From RGIG995 sp045543655 (GTDB taxonomy: Bacteria > Bacillota > Clostridia > Oscillospirales > UBA644), in the NCBI GenBank assembly GCA_045543655.1, contig JAZPXN010000040.1:1-9882 (forward strand): a stretch of 9,882 bases of DNA, read 5' to 3'. Within the stretch, counting starts at the first letter, position 1. Every line of letters begins with the position of its first letter. The position numbers and the translations under genes are program-made. The notes below the pieces were generated by a model. That model saw nothing but the letters and a program-made list of their open reading frames with translations, was not told where the DNA came from and did not search any database. Below, in pieces: positions 1-6,265 of this stretch.

Positions 1-48
1 CAGATGGTCAAGAAGATGATCGAAAGCTACGAAAACAACATGAAATAA
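1..48 (+). CDS. C-terminal end of an unidentified protein (partial)
   Basis: The first bases read in frame 1 as 15 codons followed by TAA at 46-48, giving the tail QMVKKMIESYENNMK. The tail is charged and helical in character. The coding sense is supported by the intrinsic terminator that follows about 30 bp later on the same strand. The fragment is too short to assign a family. The gene begins upstream of the window. Confidence 0.6.
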   Translation, partial: QMVKKMIESYENNMK

Positions 49-71
49 CTCTGTTATTTTCGGATAGCGCA

Positions 72-121
72 ATAAAAAGCGGCGGCCTTCCGGGGGATTC
101 GGAAGACTGCCGTTTTTTTTT
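72..121. terminator. Bidirectional intrinsic terminator between convergent genes
   Basis: A 13-position stem pairs 80-92 with 100-112 around a 7-nt loop, with one G-U pair and one C-A mismatch. On the plus strand it is followed by nine T (113-121). On the minus strand the same hairpin is followed by CTTTTTATT (complement of 71-80). It can therefore end both the gene that stops at 48 and the minus-strand glycosidase-like gene that stops at 190. Position and shape are classical for a shared terminator of convergent genes. Confidence 0.85.
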
Positions 122-189
122 GTTGTTTTGGGGATTCTTTACGACGGGGGAATCTGTTATCGGGGAGGGGCGGGCGTTTGGGGCAACGG

Positions 190-1833
190 TTACGGGTCCC
201 CGGCCGGAGGGCGGACGGCGCGGGTGGAGGCAGGGGTGGTGTGGTAGATTTTGCGGAGTTCCGCCATGGCTTCGGTGCAGCGGCGGGAACGGGAGGGGAC
301 TGAGTCGTTGTAAATCATTTCCCGGTCGATGACTGCCCGGAGGTAGAAGAGGCGGAAGGAGCGGGAGGCGGTGACCGACGGAGGGAGGATTTCGTTGTAT
401 TTCGTCAAAGTATCGTAGATGAATTCTACGTTCGACGGATCCTTGATCTCCGCCCGGAAGGGGTTTGCCTTGAAATCGTGGTGGCGCGCGAGGGTTGTTT
501 CGGTCTTTAAGACGGCTTGGTACAATTCCTCGTCGTCACAGCAGAATTCGTATTTCACGTAGGCCCGGAGGGCGTCGAAGGCGTTGGGGTAGAGTCCGGA
601 ATAGGCGGACAGCTGGATGAATTTATTGGCATCCTCGAAGATGCCCTCGGAATAGGGGAACCCGCCCCGGTAGAGGTGGGCGGAGTTCTCGTTGGTCTCG
701 TTCAGGAAGTGGGCCAGGTGGCTGGCGCCGTAGCCTCCCCAGGGGACGCAGGAATACATGCTGATCTCCGGGAAATCTACGAATTTCACACCGTCCGGGA
801 TCCCGTTTTCTTCAATGCACCGGGGCAATTTCCCGTGGAAGAAAAAGGCCATGACGTAGGGGATCTCTTTCAGGGTGCCGTCGGAGAGGTGGGGATAAAA
901 AGCGTCCCATTCCCCGTCGGTAAAGCGGTCGAAATACCAAGTGGAGAGGATAATTTGGGTTTGGGGCATGACTTCCTTGACCAGTTCCCGGAAGTGGGGC
1001 AATAATTTCAAAAATCCGTTGGCGCCCCAGGGAGCGCAATCCTTGCAGGTGCATCCGCCCTGATCGTAGGGCCAATAGACCACGTAATTGATTTTCAGAT
1101 CCTTGAACTGCTCCAGCACCTGGCGGCGGGACTCCAGAATTTTTTCGATCCCGCCGGGCTTGGAAGGGCAGATCTCCACGTGATAATGGCTGTCCGGGGA
1201 GTGGTGATAGCCGTTTTGCACCTGCCATTCGGCCCGTAATTCCGGAGGGGAAGAGCGGAATCCTTCGTTGGAAAGCATGGTCAGAGATCCGCCCACGCCA
1301 ATGGTATTCGCGTAATTGAGGATCTTCCGCAGGCGGGCGATCATATCCTTCGCGGCGGGGTCTGAGACCGAGTCGAAATGGTGCATATCGAACCAGACCA
1401 GCAGATTATTGCATCCCCGCAGAGCCAGATCCTCGATCACCTCGAAGACCTCTTCTATGGGGGCGGCGTGATAGAAATTATCAAAGTGGGTGGCAAAATA
1501 CATTCCCCGCAAGGGCTTTTGGGGCGTAAAATCAATGGGAAGGACCGGCGGCTCGTATCCGCCTCTGCCGTCAAAGGTCGATTCCAGCAGCAGGCGTCCC
1601 AGGCCGGCGAAGACGGCGCACTCGTTGGCGGCGGTGAGGGAGAAGCCCTGCCCGGTGGATTCCAGCCGATATCGGTCGCAGGTCATGGAGGGGTTGACGG
1701 CGCAGGTGATCTCGTAGTCCGCGGGGGTGGAAAGGGACAGGCATTTCCGTTCCAAGTGGCGCCGGAAGGCCTTTTGCAGAATGGAAAACCCGGCGGGAGA
1801 GAGATTTCGGTTTTTCAGTTGAAAAACGGGCAT
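190..1833 (-). CDS. Putative intracellular glycoside hydrolase (GH20/GH67-like N-domain plus TIM barrel, DUF4838-like)
   Basis: A 547-residue protein with no signal peptide or membrane segment, so probably cytoplasmic. Residues about 1-100 look like the alpha/beta N-terminal domain found in front of GH20, GH67 and related barrels (the segment around ANECAVFAGLGRLLLE, 69-84, is typical). From LRGMYFATHFDNF (108-120) a TIM barrel appears to begin. A Cys motif YDQGGCTCKDC (256-266) is like the C-x-C-x2-C motif I associate with DUF4838 and alpha-glucuronidase-like proteins. Acidic motifs FPEISMY (354-360) and YSEGIFED (394-401) are candidates for catalytic Glu/Asp, but this is inference. The start is fixed by GAAGGAGA seven bases before ATG. 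It lies 68 bp after the AraC-type gene on the same strand, so it is probably controlled by it. The substrate is unknown; an alpha-glucuronidase, hexosaminidase or another exo-glycosidase activity is possible. Confidence 0.7.
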   Translation of the reverse strand: MPVFQLKNRNLSPAGFSILQKAFRRHLERKCLSLSTPADYEITCAVNPSMTCDRYRLESTGQGFSLTAANECAVFAGLGRLLLESTFDGRGGYEPPVLPIDFTPQKPLRGMYFATHFDNFYHAAPIEEVFEVIEDLALRGCNNLLVWFDMHHFDSVSDPAAKDMIARLRKILNYANTIGVGGSLTMLSNEGFRSSPPELRAEWQVQNGYHHSPDSHYHVEICPSKPGGIEKILESRRQVLEQFKDLKINYVVYWPYDQGGCTCKDCAPWGANGFLKLLPHFRELVKEVMPQTQIILSTWYFDRFTDGEWDAFYPHLSDGTLKEIPYVMAFFFHGKLPRCIEENGIPDGVKFVDFPEISMYSCVPWGGYGASHLAHFLNETNENSAHLYRGGFPYSEGIFEDANKFIQLSAYSGLYPNAFDALRAYVKYEFCCDDEELYQAVLKTETTLARHHDFKANPFRAEIKDPSNVEFIYDTLTKYNEILPPSVTASRSFRLFYLRAVIDREMIYNDSVPSRSRRCTEAMAELRKIYHTTPASTRAVRPPAGDP

Positions 1834-1862
1834 GGCAGAGTCTCCTTCGCTTTTTTGAGAGC

Positions 1863-1896
1863 AAAAGGAGTCCGAAGCAACGTCCGGACTTCTTTT
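1863..1896 (-). terminator. Hairpin between araC-type gene and glycosidase gene, possible attenuator
   Basis: A 12-bp stem pairs 1863-1874 with 1885-1896 (one G-U) around a 10-nt loop. The outer pairs are A-T, so on the minus strand the 3' arm itself ends in CCTTTT. It lies in the 68-bp gap after the regulator's stop codon (TAA, complement of 1902-1904) and before the glycosidase ribosome binding site. The short T-run makes it a weak or partial terminator, which could lower downstream expression relative to the regulator. It could also be only an RNA-stability hairpin. Confidence 0.5.
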
Positions 1897-1901
1897 AGGA
1901 T

Positions 1902-2780
1902 TTATGATTTGTCGTTTTCCTCGAATTCGTTTTCCCCCCGGTATTTGCTGGGGGCGATGCCGAAGTTGGCCCGGAAGACCCGGCTGAAATACAACTGGTC
2001 CGGGTATCCGCAGGATTCCGCAACCTCCCGGATGGACATATCCGCCATGGCCAGAAGCTCACAGGCGCGGCGCATCCGCATCCGGGTCATGTATTCCGAG
2101 GGGGACATTCCCATGCACCGGCGGAAGACGGTTCGGTACCGGCTGGGGCTGAAATGCTCGATCTCAGCCAATTGGGCTACGGTAACGGGCTTGTGGATGT
2201 GGTTGTGAAAATAGGAGAGGGAGCGGAAAATGGTTTCCACGGTAGCGTCGTTGCTTTGGGTGTTCATGTTCCTCAGTCGGCTCATTTCCGCAAAGATCGT
2301 AACGAGGGCCGCCTGAGAAGAATCGTCGAAGCACCGATCCCGCCAGAGAAACTCCCGGAACAGGGCCCGGAAGAGGCGAACGACCTGCTCGGTATTGCCA
2401 ACGTTATGCACTTTGTTGCAGAACAGCTCACACCGCTCCAGGATCCTTCCGGCGTCGCTTCCGGTAAAATGGATCCAGTAATAGGTCACGGGATCGCCAA
2501 CGTTTTTGCAGGTGTAGGGGGTGCGGGGCGCTAAGATCATCATCTGGCCGGGGGTCAGAATATTGGTTTTCCCGTTGGCTTGGATTTCAATGCCGCCTTC
2601 AATGCAATACTGAAGATAAAAATCCTGCCGTCCCCGGGGGATATTGGTGCAATAAGGGCGGGTCATTTTATACAGCCCCGTGCAGTTTACGATCAGGGGG
2701 CGGTCCGCGCTTTCGCAATCGTTTGAGCTTTTGTTGGGGACGTCAAAGTCCAAAATCCGATAATATGCCTGCTGTTCCAT
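1902..2780 (-). CDS. AraC-family transcriptional regulator
   Basis: A 292-residue DNA-binding regulator. The N-terminal part (about 45-110) reads as a cupin-like sensing domain, with PRGRQDFYLQY and YYWIHFTGSDA. The C-terminal part (about 185-283) holds the two helix-turn-helix units of the AraC fold: the first around KPVTVAQLAEIEHFSPSRY (197-215), the second around SIREVAESCGYPDQLYFSR (249-267), ending in the family signature FGIAPSKYR. The start is taken at ATG 2780, preceded by AAGAAGGGGG; an in-frame TTG at 2819 would add 13 residues but has no better binding site. The gene is divergent from the sugar isomerase and precedes the glycosidase gene, so it probably senses a sugar and controls both sides. 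The ligand is unknown. Confidence 0.93.
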   Translation of the reverse strand: MEQQAYYRILDFDVPNKSSNDCESADRPLIVNCTGLYKMTRPYCTNIPRGRQDFYLQYCIEGGIEIQANGKTNILTPGQMMILAPRTPYTCKNVGDPVTYYWIHFTGSDAGRILERCELFCNKVHNVGNTEQVVRLFRALFREFLWRDRCFDDSSQAALVTIFAEMSRLRNMNTQSNDATVETIFRSLSYFHNHIHKPVTVAQLAEIEHFSPSRYRTVFRRCMGMSPSEYMTRMRMRRACELLAMADMSIREVAESCGYPDQLYFSRVFRANFGIAPSKYRGENEFEENDKS

Positions 2781-2826
2781 TCGAAATCGTCCCCCTTCTT
2801 TGTTAGAAAAAAGTCGCAAAAGGTAA

Positions 2827-2855
2827 TTGACTTTTCCACAATTGTAGTATATAAT
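2827..2855 (+). promoter_or_regulatory. Sigma-A promoter of the sugar isomerase operon
   Basis: TTGACT (2827-2832), a spacer of exactly 17 bp, then a perfect TATAAT (2850-2855). The predicted transcript start is near 2862, giving a leader of about 64 nt before ATG 2926. The promoter overlaps the opposing promoter of the regulator gene. No other comparable promoter was noticed before the LCP gene, so it may drive the isomerase, epimerase and LCP genes. Confidence 0.85.
2838..2845. promoter_or_regulatory. Possible operator: palindrome in the divergent promoter region
   Basis: ACAATTGT is a perfect 8-bp palindrome inside the spacer of the isomerase promoter and at the predicted start point of the regulator transcript. 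A protein bound here would affect both promoters. There is also a direct repeat of ACGTTT (2862-2867 and 2876-2881). AraC proteins usually bind longer, directly repeated half-sites, so the assignment is weak. Confidence 0.25.
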
Positions 2856-2874
2856 AAAAGTACGTTTGTGTCAA
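2846..2874 (-). promoter_or_regulatory. Sigma-A promoter of the AraC-family gene
   Basis: Read on the minus strand: TTGACA (complement of 2869-2874), a 17-bp spacer, then TATACT (complement of 2846-2851). The predicted start is near 2839, about 58 nt before the ATG at 2780. Its -10 shares positions 2850-2851 with the -10 of the opposing promoter, so both cannot be occupied at once. Confidence 0.8.
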
Positions 2875-2925
2875 GACGTTTTTTTTATTTTTTTCGAATT
2901 TTTAACAAAAAAGGGAGAATTTTCT

Positions 2926-3771
2926 ATGAAACTCGGTTGTATGGTTCATCTGGACGGCCGTCTGAAGGACGGCAGTATTTCGGAGCAGTTTGCCCGACTG
3001 AAGGAATTCGGCATTCCCACCTGTCAGCTGAATTGCTGGAAGACGGAGCTTTTTACCGATGAAACTGCGGCGGAGATCAAGGCCGCGCGGGAAGAACACG
3101 GTATTGAGATTTCTGCTCTCTGGTGCGGCTGGGCGGGTCCCTGCACCTGGAATTTTTACGAAGGGCAGACCACTCTGGGACTGGTGCCTGCGGCGTACCG
3201 CTACGATCGCATGAAGGAACTGGTCAAGGGAGCGGAATTTGCCGAAAAGCTTGGGGTTACCGACGTGATCACCCATTGCGGTTATCTGCCGGAAAATCCC
3301 TGTTCTGCGGAATTTGCAGAGATCGTAACCTGTCTGAAATGGCTGTTGAAGAAGTTTGCCGCCCACGGATGTAATTTCCTTTTTGAGACCGGGCAGGAAA
3401 CGCCGGTGACCCTCCTTCGTACCATCGAAGAGGTGGGCATGGAAAACGTGGGGATCAATCTGGATCCCGCCAATCTGATTCTGTACGGTAAGGCCAATCC
3501 GGTGGATGCGCTGGACGTGTTCGGGAAATACGTCCGCAACGTTCACGGGAAGGACGGTCTTTATCCCACCGACGGCCGCCATCTTGGCGAAGAGGTTGCC
3601 ATGGGTGAGGGTAAGGTCAATTACCCCGCCTTCATCAAGCGCCTGGCGGAGATCGGTTATACCGGTCCTATCACCATCGAACGGGAGATCTCCGGGGAGC
3701 AGCAGCGAGAGGATATTCGCAAGGCCTGCGAGCTTTTGTTGAAGCTCTTTGAAGAAAACGGAGCGCTCTGA
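2926..3771 (+). CDS. Sugar (phosphate) isomerase/epimerase, xylose-isomerase-like TIM barrel
   Basis: A 281-residue protein of the AP-endonuclease-2 / xylose-isomerase-like TIM barrel family, whose members isomerise or epimerise sugars and sugar phosphates with a divalent metal. Visible family motifs are WNFYEGQTTLGLVPAAYR (75-92), THCG (116-119), FETGQE (153-158), NLDPANL (178-184), NVHGKDG (205-211) and TIERE (250-254). By family analogy Glu154, Asp180, His207 and Glu252 are the likely metal and catalytic residues, and all are present. The length is normal. The start at ATG 2926 is preceded by AAGGGAGA seven bases upstream; an in-frame start at 2866 lies in the leader near the promoter and is rejected. 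It is the first gene of its transcript, divergent from the AraC regulator. The substrate is not determined; the downstream epimerase suggests a ketose or ketose phosphate. Confidence 0.88.
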   Translation: MKLGCMVHLDGRLKDGSISEQFARLKEFGIPTCQLNCWKTELFTDETAAEIKAAREEHGIEISALWCGWAGPCTWNFYEGQTTLGLVPAAYRYDRMKELVKGAEFAEKLGVTDVITHCGYLPENPCSAEFAEIVTCLKWLLKKFAAHGCNFLFETGQETPVTLLRTIEEVGMENVGINLDPANLILYGKANPVDALDVFGKYVRNVHGKDGLYPTDGRHLGEEVAMGEGKVNYPAFIKRLAEIGYTGPITIEREISGEQQREDIRKACELLLKLFEENGAL

Positions 3772-3835
3772 TCCGAGGAAACTGAAAAAGGCGAGGAAAC
3801 GACGACGTTTGACGTCTGTAATATTTCCTTCCGCG

Positions 3836-3931
3836 GTGGTCATTGGCACCGTCCTTGATTTCTGCGGCAAGCCCAGCTACGTGGTGGGAGGTCTTTTCAA
3901 GGGTGTTCTTGGTGAGATCCCCGTCGACTGA
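3836..3931 (+). pseudogene. Coding-like remnant upstream of the epimerase gene
   Basis: The 179-bp gap between the isomerase stop and the epimerase start holds an open frame whose last 31 codons (from 3836, ending at TGA 3929-3931) have strongly C/G-biased third positions like the real genes here. They encode a fairly hydrophobic tail beginning VVIGTVLDFCGKPSY and ending VLGEIPVD. The frame is open back to 3749, overlapping the isomerase end, but the upstream part is Arg/Lys-rich without clear coding bias, and no ribosome binding site precedes any start. It may be the C-terminal end of a former gene left by a deletion, or a small coupled protein. I do not recognise its family. Confidence 0.3.
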
Positions 3932-3950
3932 CGGAGAGAAAGGCCGAAAA

Positions 3951-4616
3951 ATGAGAAAAAAAATGATTTCTCCTTCTTTAATGTGCGCGGATTTTCTGCG
4001 CCTTGGAGAGGAGCTGAGAGCGCTGGAAGCGCACGGCGTCGAATATCTTCATATCGACGTGATGGACGGCGCTTTCGTGCAGAATTATACCCTGGGCACC
4101 GACTTTGTCAAGAAGGTCAAGGGGGCCTGTAGCATTCCCGTGGATCTGCATCTGATGATCGAGGATCCGGAACGGAAGCTGGACTGGTTCTCCTTCGGAG
4201 AAGGGGATTTCGTGTCGATTCATTACGAGGCCTGTCGCCACGTGCAGGCGGCTCTGTCCGCCATCCGGGCGCGGGGGGCCAAGGCCATGCTGGCTCTGAA
4301 TCCCGCAACGCCTCTTTCGGTTCTGCAGGAGGTCCTGCCCGACCTGGACGGGGTGCTGATCATGACGGTCAATCCCGGCTTTGCGGGGCAGACGCTGATT
4401 CCGCAGACCCTGGACAAGATCCGCAATCTCCGGACGATGCTGAGGGAGAAGGGGTACGAAAAGATCCTCATCGAATGCGACGGCAACGTCAGCTTTGAAA
4501 ACGCCCGAAAAATGAGCGACGCCGGGGCGGATATTTTCGTGGCCGGCACCTCCAGTATTTACGCAAAGGGTTGTTTTGAAGACAATATCCGGGCTCTGCG
4601 AGCCGCCATTGAATAA
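3951..4616 (+). CDS. Ribulose-phosphate 3-epimerase family protein, possibly allulose-6-phosphate 3-epimerase-like
   Basis: A 221-residue (beta/alpha)8 barrel, full length for the family, which epimerises ketose phosphates at C3 using a metal and two Asp acid/base residues. The metal and catalytic set is visible: His34 and Asp36 in HIDVMDG (34-40), His67 in DLHLMI (65-70) and Asp177 in ECDG (175-178). LNPATPL (116-122) and the phosphate-binding NPGFAGQ (141-147) and AGTSS (198-202) are also present. Several motifs differ from typical Rpe: ISPSLMC instead of IAPSILS, GFAGQ instead of GFGGQ, and GTSS instead of GSAVF. These resemble E. coli AlsE as I recall it. ATG 3951 is used, seven bases after AAAGG; ATG 3963 is a possible alternative. 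The location after a sugar isomerase fits a catabolic role. Housekeeping Rpe of the pentose phosphate pathway remains possible. Confidence 0.88.
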   Translation: MRKKMISPSLMCADFLRLGEELRALEAHGVEYLHIDVMDGAFVQNYTLGTDFVKKVKGACSIPVDLHLMIEDPERKLDWFSFGEGDFVSIHYEACRHVQAALSAIRARGAKAMLALNPATPLSVLQEVLPDLDGVLIMTVNPGFAGQTLIPQTLDKIRNLRTMLREKGYEKILIECDGNVSFENARKMSDAGADIFVAGTSSIYAKGCFEDNIRALRAAIE

Positions 4617-4630
4617 GAAAGTGTGAGAAG

Positions 4631-6166
4631 ATGAATAATTTTCAGAAGCTGGCCCGTAGGGTCCAGAAGAAAAAGGCTGCCCGAAGGGAAGCAAAGCACG
4701 CCTCCGGAACCCGGGGACGGGGTCGCCGGAGGGGGCTGAGCAAAAAAGGGAAGATCTGGCTGATCGTCGGTATTTCCGCGGCGGTGCTGCTGATTGCGGC
4801 AGTGATCTTCGGCATCGTCTGGTTCCACAACGCCTTTGACTACGACCACAATCCCATCACCGAGAACCCCGACGATCTGGGGGTCGTGGACGTGCCGGAG
4901 GAGCATAAGGACATCGTCAATATCGCTCTGTTCGGCATCGACTCCCGGCGGGCGGATTACAAAGGCCTTTCCGACTCTATGATGATTATTTCCATCAATC
5001 CCGAGACCGGCTCCATCAAGCTGGTTTCGGTCATGCGGGACAGTCTGGTGAAGGTGGACGGCCACGGGTATCAGAAGATCAACGCGGCCTATAATCTGGG
5101 CGGTCCGGTGCTGGCCATCAAGACCCTGAACCAGACCTTTAAGCTGAATATCCAGAACTACGCCACCGTAGACTTCGTCGGCATGGCGGAGATCGTGGAC
5201 GCGGTGGGCGGCGTCGAGGTGGAGCTGACCAAAGCGGAGGTTTATTATACCAATCTCTGTATCGACGAGATCGCCGAGGCCCGGGGACTGAAAAAGACCC
5301 ACGTTTCCAAGGCCGGCGTTCAGACCCTGAACGGGCTTCAGGCCGTGGGCTTCTCCCGCGTCCGTGCGGTTCCCACCATCCAGGGTACCCGGGACGATTA
5401 CGGTCGTACCGAGCGTCAGCGGCTGGTCATGTCTCAGTTGTTTGAAAAAGCCACGCAGCTTCCCCTGACCTCCTATCCCGGCCTCATTCAGCGGCTTTTG
5501 CCCTATATCGAGACCTCGATGGACTTTGACGATATCTTCGATCTGGCCAAGCTGCTGAAGGCGGACAATATCTCCATGCAGCAGAACCGCCTCCCCATGG
5601 AAGGGGCTATTATCAGCGGCGGCTACAGCGTCAAGGGGCTGGGCTCCTGCGTATATTACGATCTGGATTACGCCGCAAAGCTGATCAACGCCTTCTTCTT
5701 CGAGGGGATCACCTTTGAGGAGTACGCCGAGGCCAACGGCATTGAAAAGAACGACTGGTTTGGCGGCGGTTCCTCCGGCGGTTCCTCGAAGCCCTCTACC
5801 AATACGACCAAGCCCTCCACCAATACCGGAACCACCGATACGGGAGACACCACCGACACCGGCTCGGACAGCGACGTAACCTCCACTCCGGCAGTTCTGC
5901 CCACCACGGACGAGACCTCCGACGGAACCTCCTCCGGAAAGGGGAACGGGTCGGATACTACCGATACGGGGACGGCGTCGGATACGGAAAGCTCCGGGAA
6001 TCCCACCGACTCGCCGGACAGTGACGTTACCGATACCAAGGTCTCCGGGTCGGCTCCCTCTTCCGGCGGCACGACCTCCGATACCGGCACCACCTCCGAT
6101 ACCGGCACCACCGATTCCGGGAGCGGAGATTCGGATCTCCCGTCGGATTCCTCCAATGCGGCGTAA
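4631..6166 (+). CDS. LytR-CpsA-Psr (LCP) family cell-wall glycopolymer ligase
   Basis: A 511-residue membrane-anchored protein. Residues 1-41 are very basic (Lys/Arg-rich, cytoplasmic), one transmembrane helix spans about 42-64, and the rest is outside. The LCP catalytic domain (about 94-360) has NIALFGIDSR (97-106), SVMRDS (133-138), KINAAYNLGG (149-158), GGVEVEL (193-199) and DDYGRTERQR (255-264); the Asp and Arg residues in these bind the lipid pyrophosphate in known LCP enzymes. Such proteins transfer teichoic acid or capsule-type polymers from a lipid carrier to peptidoglycan. Residues about 377-511 are a low-complexity Gly/Ser/Thr/Asp tail, probably an extended wall-spanning segment. 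It starts 14 bp after the epimerase stop, with only a weak binding site (GTGAGAAG next to ATG), and ends at a strong terminator. Co-transcription with the sugar genes is inferred from spacing. Confidence 0.92.
   Translation: MNNFQKLARRVQKKKAARREAKHASGTRGRGRRRGLSKKGKIWLIVGISAAVLLIAAVIFGIVWFHNAFDYDHNPITENPDDLGVVDVPEEHKDIVNIALFGIDSRRADYKGLSDSMMIISINPETGSIKLVSVMRDSLVKVDGHGYQKINAAYNLGGPVLAIKTLNQTFKLNIQNYATVDFVGMAEIVDAVGGVEVELTKAEVYYTNLCIDEIAEARGLKKTHVSKAGVQTLNGLQAVGFSRVRAVPTIQGTRDDYGRTERQRLVMSQLFEKATQLPLTSYPGLIQRLLPYIETSMDFDDIFDLAKLLKADNISMQQNRLPMEGAIISGGYSVKGLGSCVYYDLDYAAKLINAFFFEGITFEEYAEANGIEKNDWFGGGSSGGSSKPSTNTTKPSTNTGTTDTGDTTDTGSDSDVTSTPAVLPTTDETSDGTSSGKGNGSDTTDTGTASDTESSGNPTDSPDSDVTDTKVSGSAPSSGGTTSDTGTTSDTGTTDSGSGDSDLPSDSSNAA
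6068..6112 (+). repeat. Short 18-bp tandem repeat in the LCP tail
   Basis: Two 18-bp units (6068-6085 and 6086-6103) differ at one base and are followed by the first half of a third unit. Each encodes six residues GTTSDT. They lie inside the low-complexity tail of the LCP gene and are a likely site of length variation by slippage. The unit is a multiple of three, so copy-number changes keep the frame. Confidence 0.7.
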
Positions 6167-6181
6167 ATAAACGGAAAAATG

Positions 6182-6224
6182 AGTAGCAAATCCGTGTTTT
6201 TTCTGCGGGTTTGCTACTTTTTTT
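6182..6224 (+). terminator. Intrinsic terminator after the LCP gene
   Basis: A 13-bp stem pairs 6182-6194 with 6206-6218 (one G-U), with an 11-nt loop rich in T, followed by seven T (6218-6224, the first also closing the stem). It lies 15 bp after the LCP stop codon and 12 bp before the next promoter, which cleanly separates the two transcription units. Confidence 0.92.
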
Positions 6225-6236
6225 ACATTTTCCCCC

Positions 6237-6265
6237 TTGCAATAATCCCCAATATGTGCTATAAT
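6237..6265 (+). promoter_or_regulatory. Sigma-A promoter of the hom-ask-asd operon
   Basis: TTGCAA (6237-6242), a 17-bp spacer, then TATAAT (6260-6265), with TG one base upstream of the -10 (extended -10). The predicted start is near 6272, giving a leader of about 50 nt. There is no room for a long leader-peptide attenuator or a riboswitch between this start and the gene. A second extended -10, TGATATAAT at 6278-6286, lacks a matching -35 and may be a weaker alternative start. Confidence 0.85.

Noticed and set aside
120..332. Short plus-strand open frame after the first terminator
   Set aside because: It starts inside the terminator T-run, overlaps the 3' end of the minus-strand glycosidase gene, and is a Gly/Arg-rich translation without ribosome binding site.
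2866..2925. Twenty-codon N-terminal extension of the sugar isomerase from an upstream ATG
   Set aside because: The ATG at 2866 is only a few bases after the predicted transcript start and lacks a ribosome binding site. The ATG at 2926 has AAGGGAGA at good spacing and begins the conserved barrel strand.
3799..3811. GACGT-TTG-ACGTC hairpin in the isomerase-epimerase gap
   Set aside because: A five-bp stem without a T-run; such repeats are expected by chance in this composition.
2902..3870. Long open frame on the minus strand opposite the sugar isomerase
   Set aside because: It is a shadow of the real gene, caused by its GC-rich third positions. It has no ribosome binding site and no recognisable family motif, and the plus strand carries all catalytic motifs.
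5759..6163. Repetitive sequence considered as a possible CRISPR or independent repeat array
   Set aside because: The repeats are in frame, code for Ser/Thr/Asp/Gly residues within the LCP gene, and have no spacer-repeat structure.
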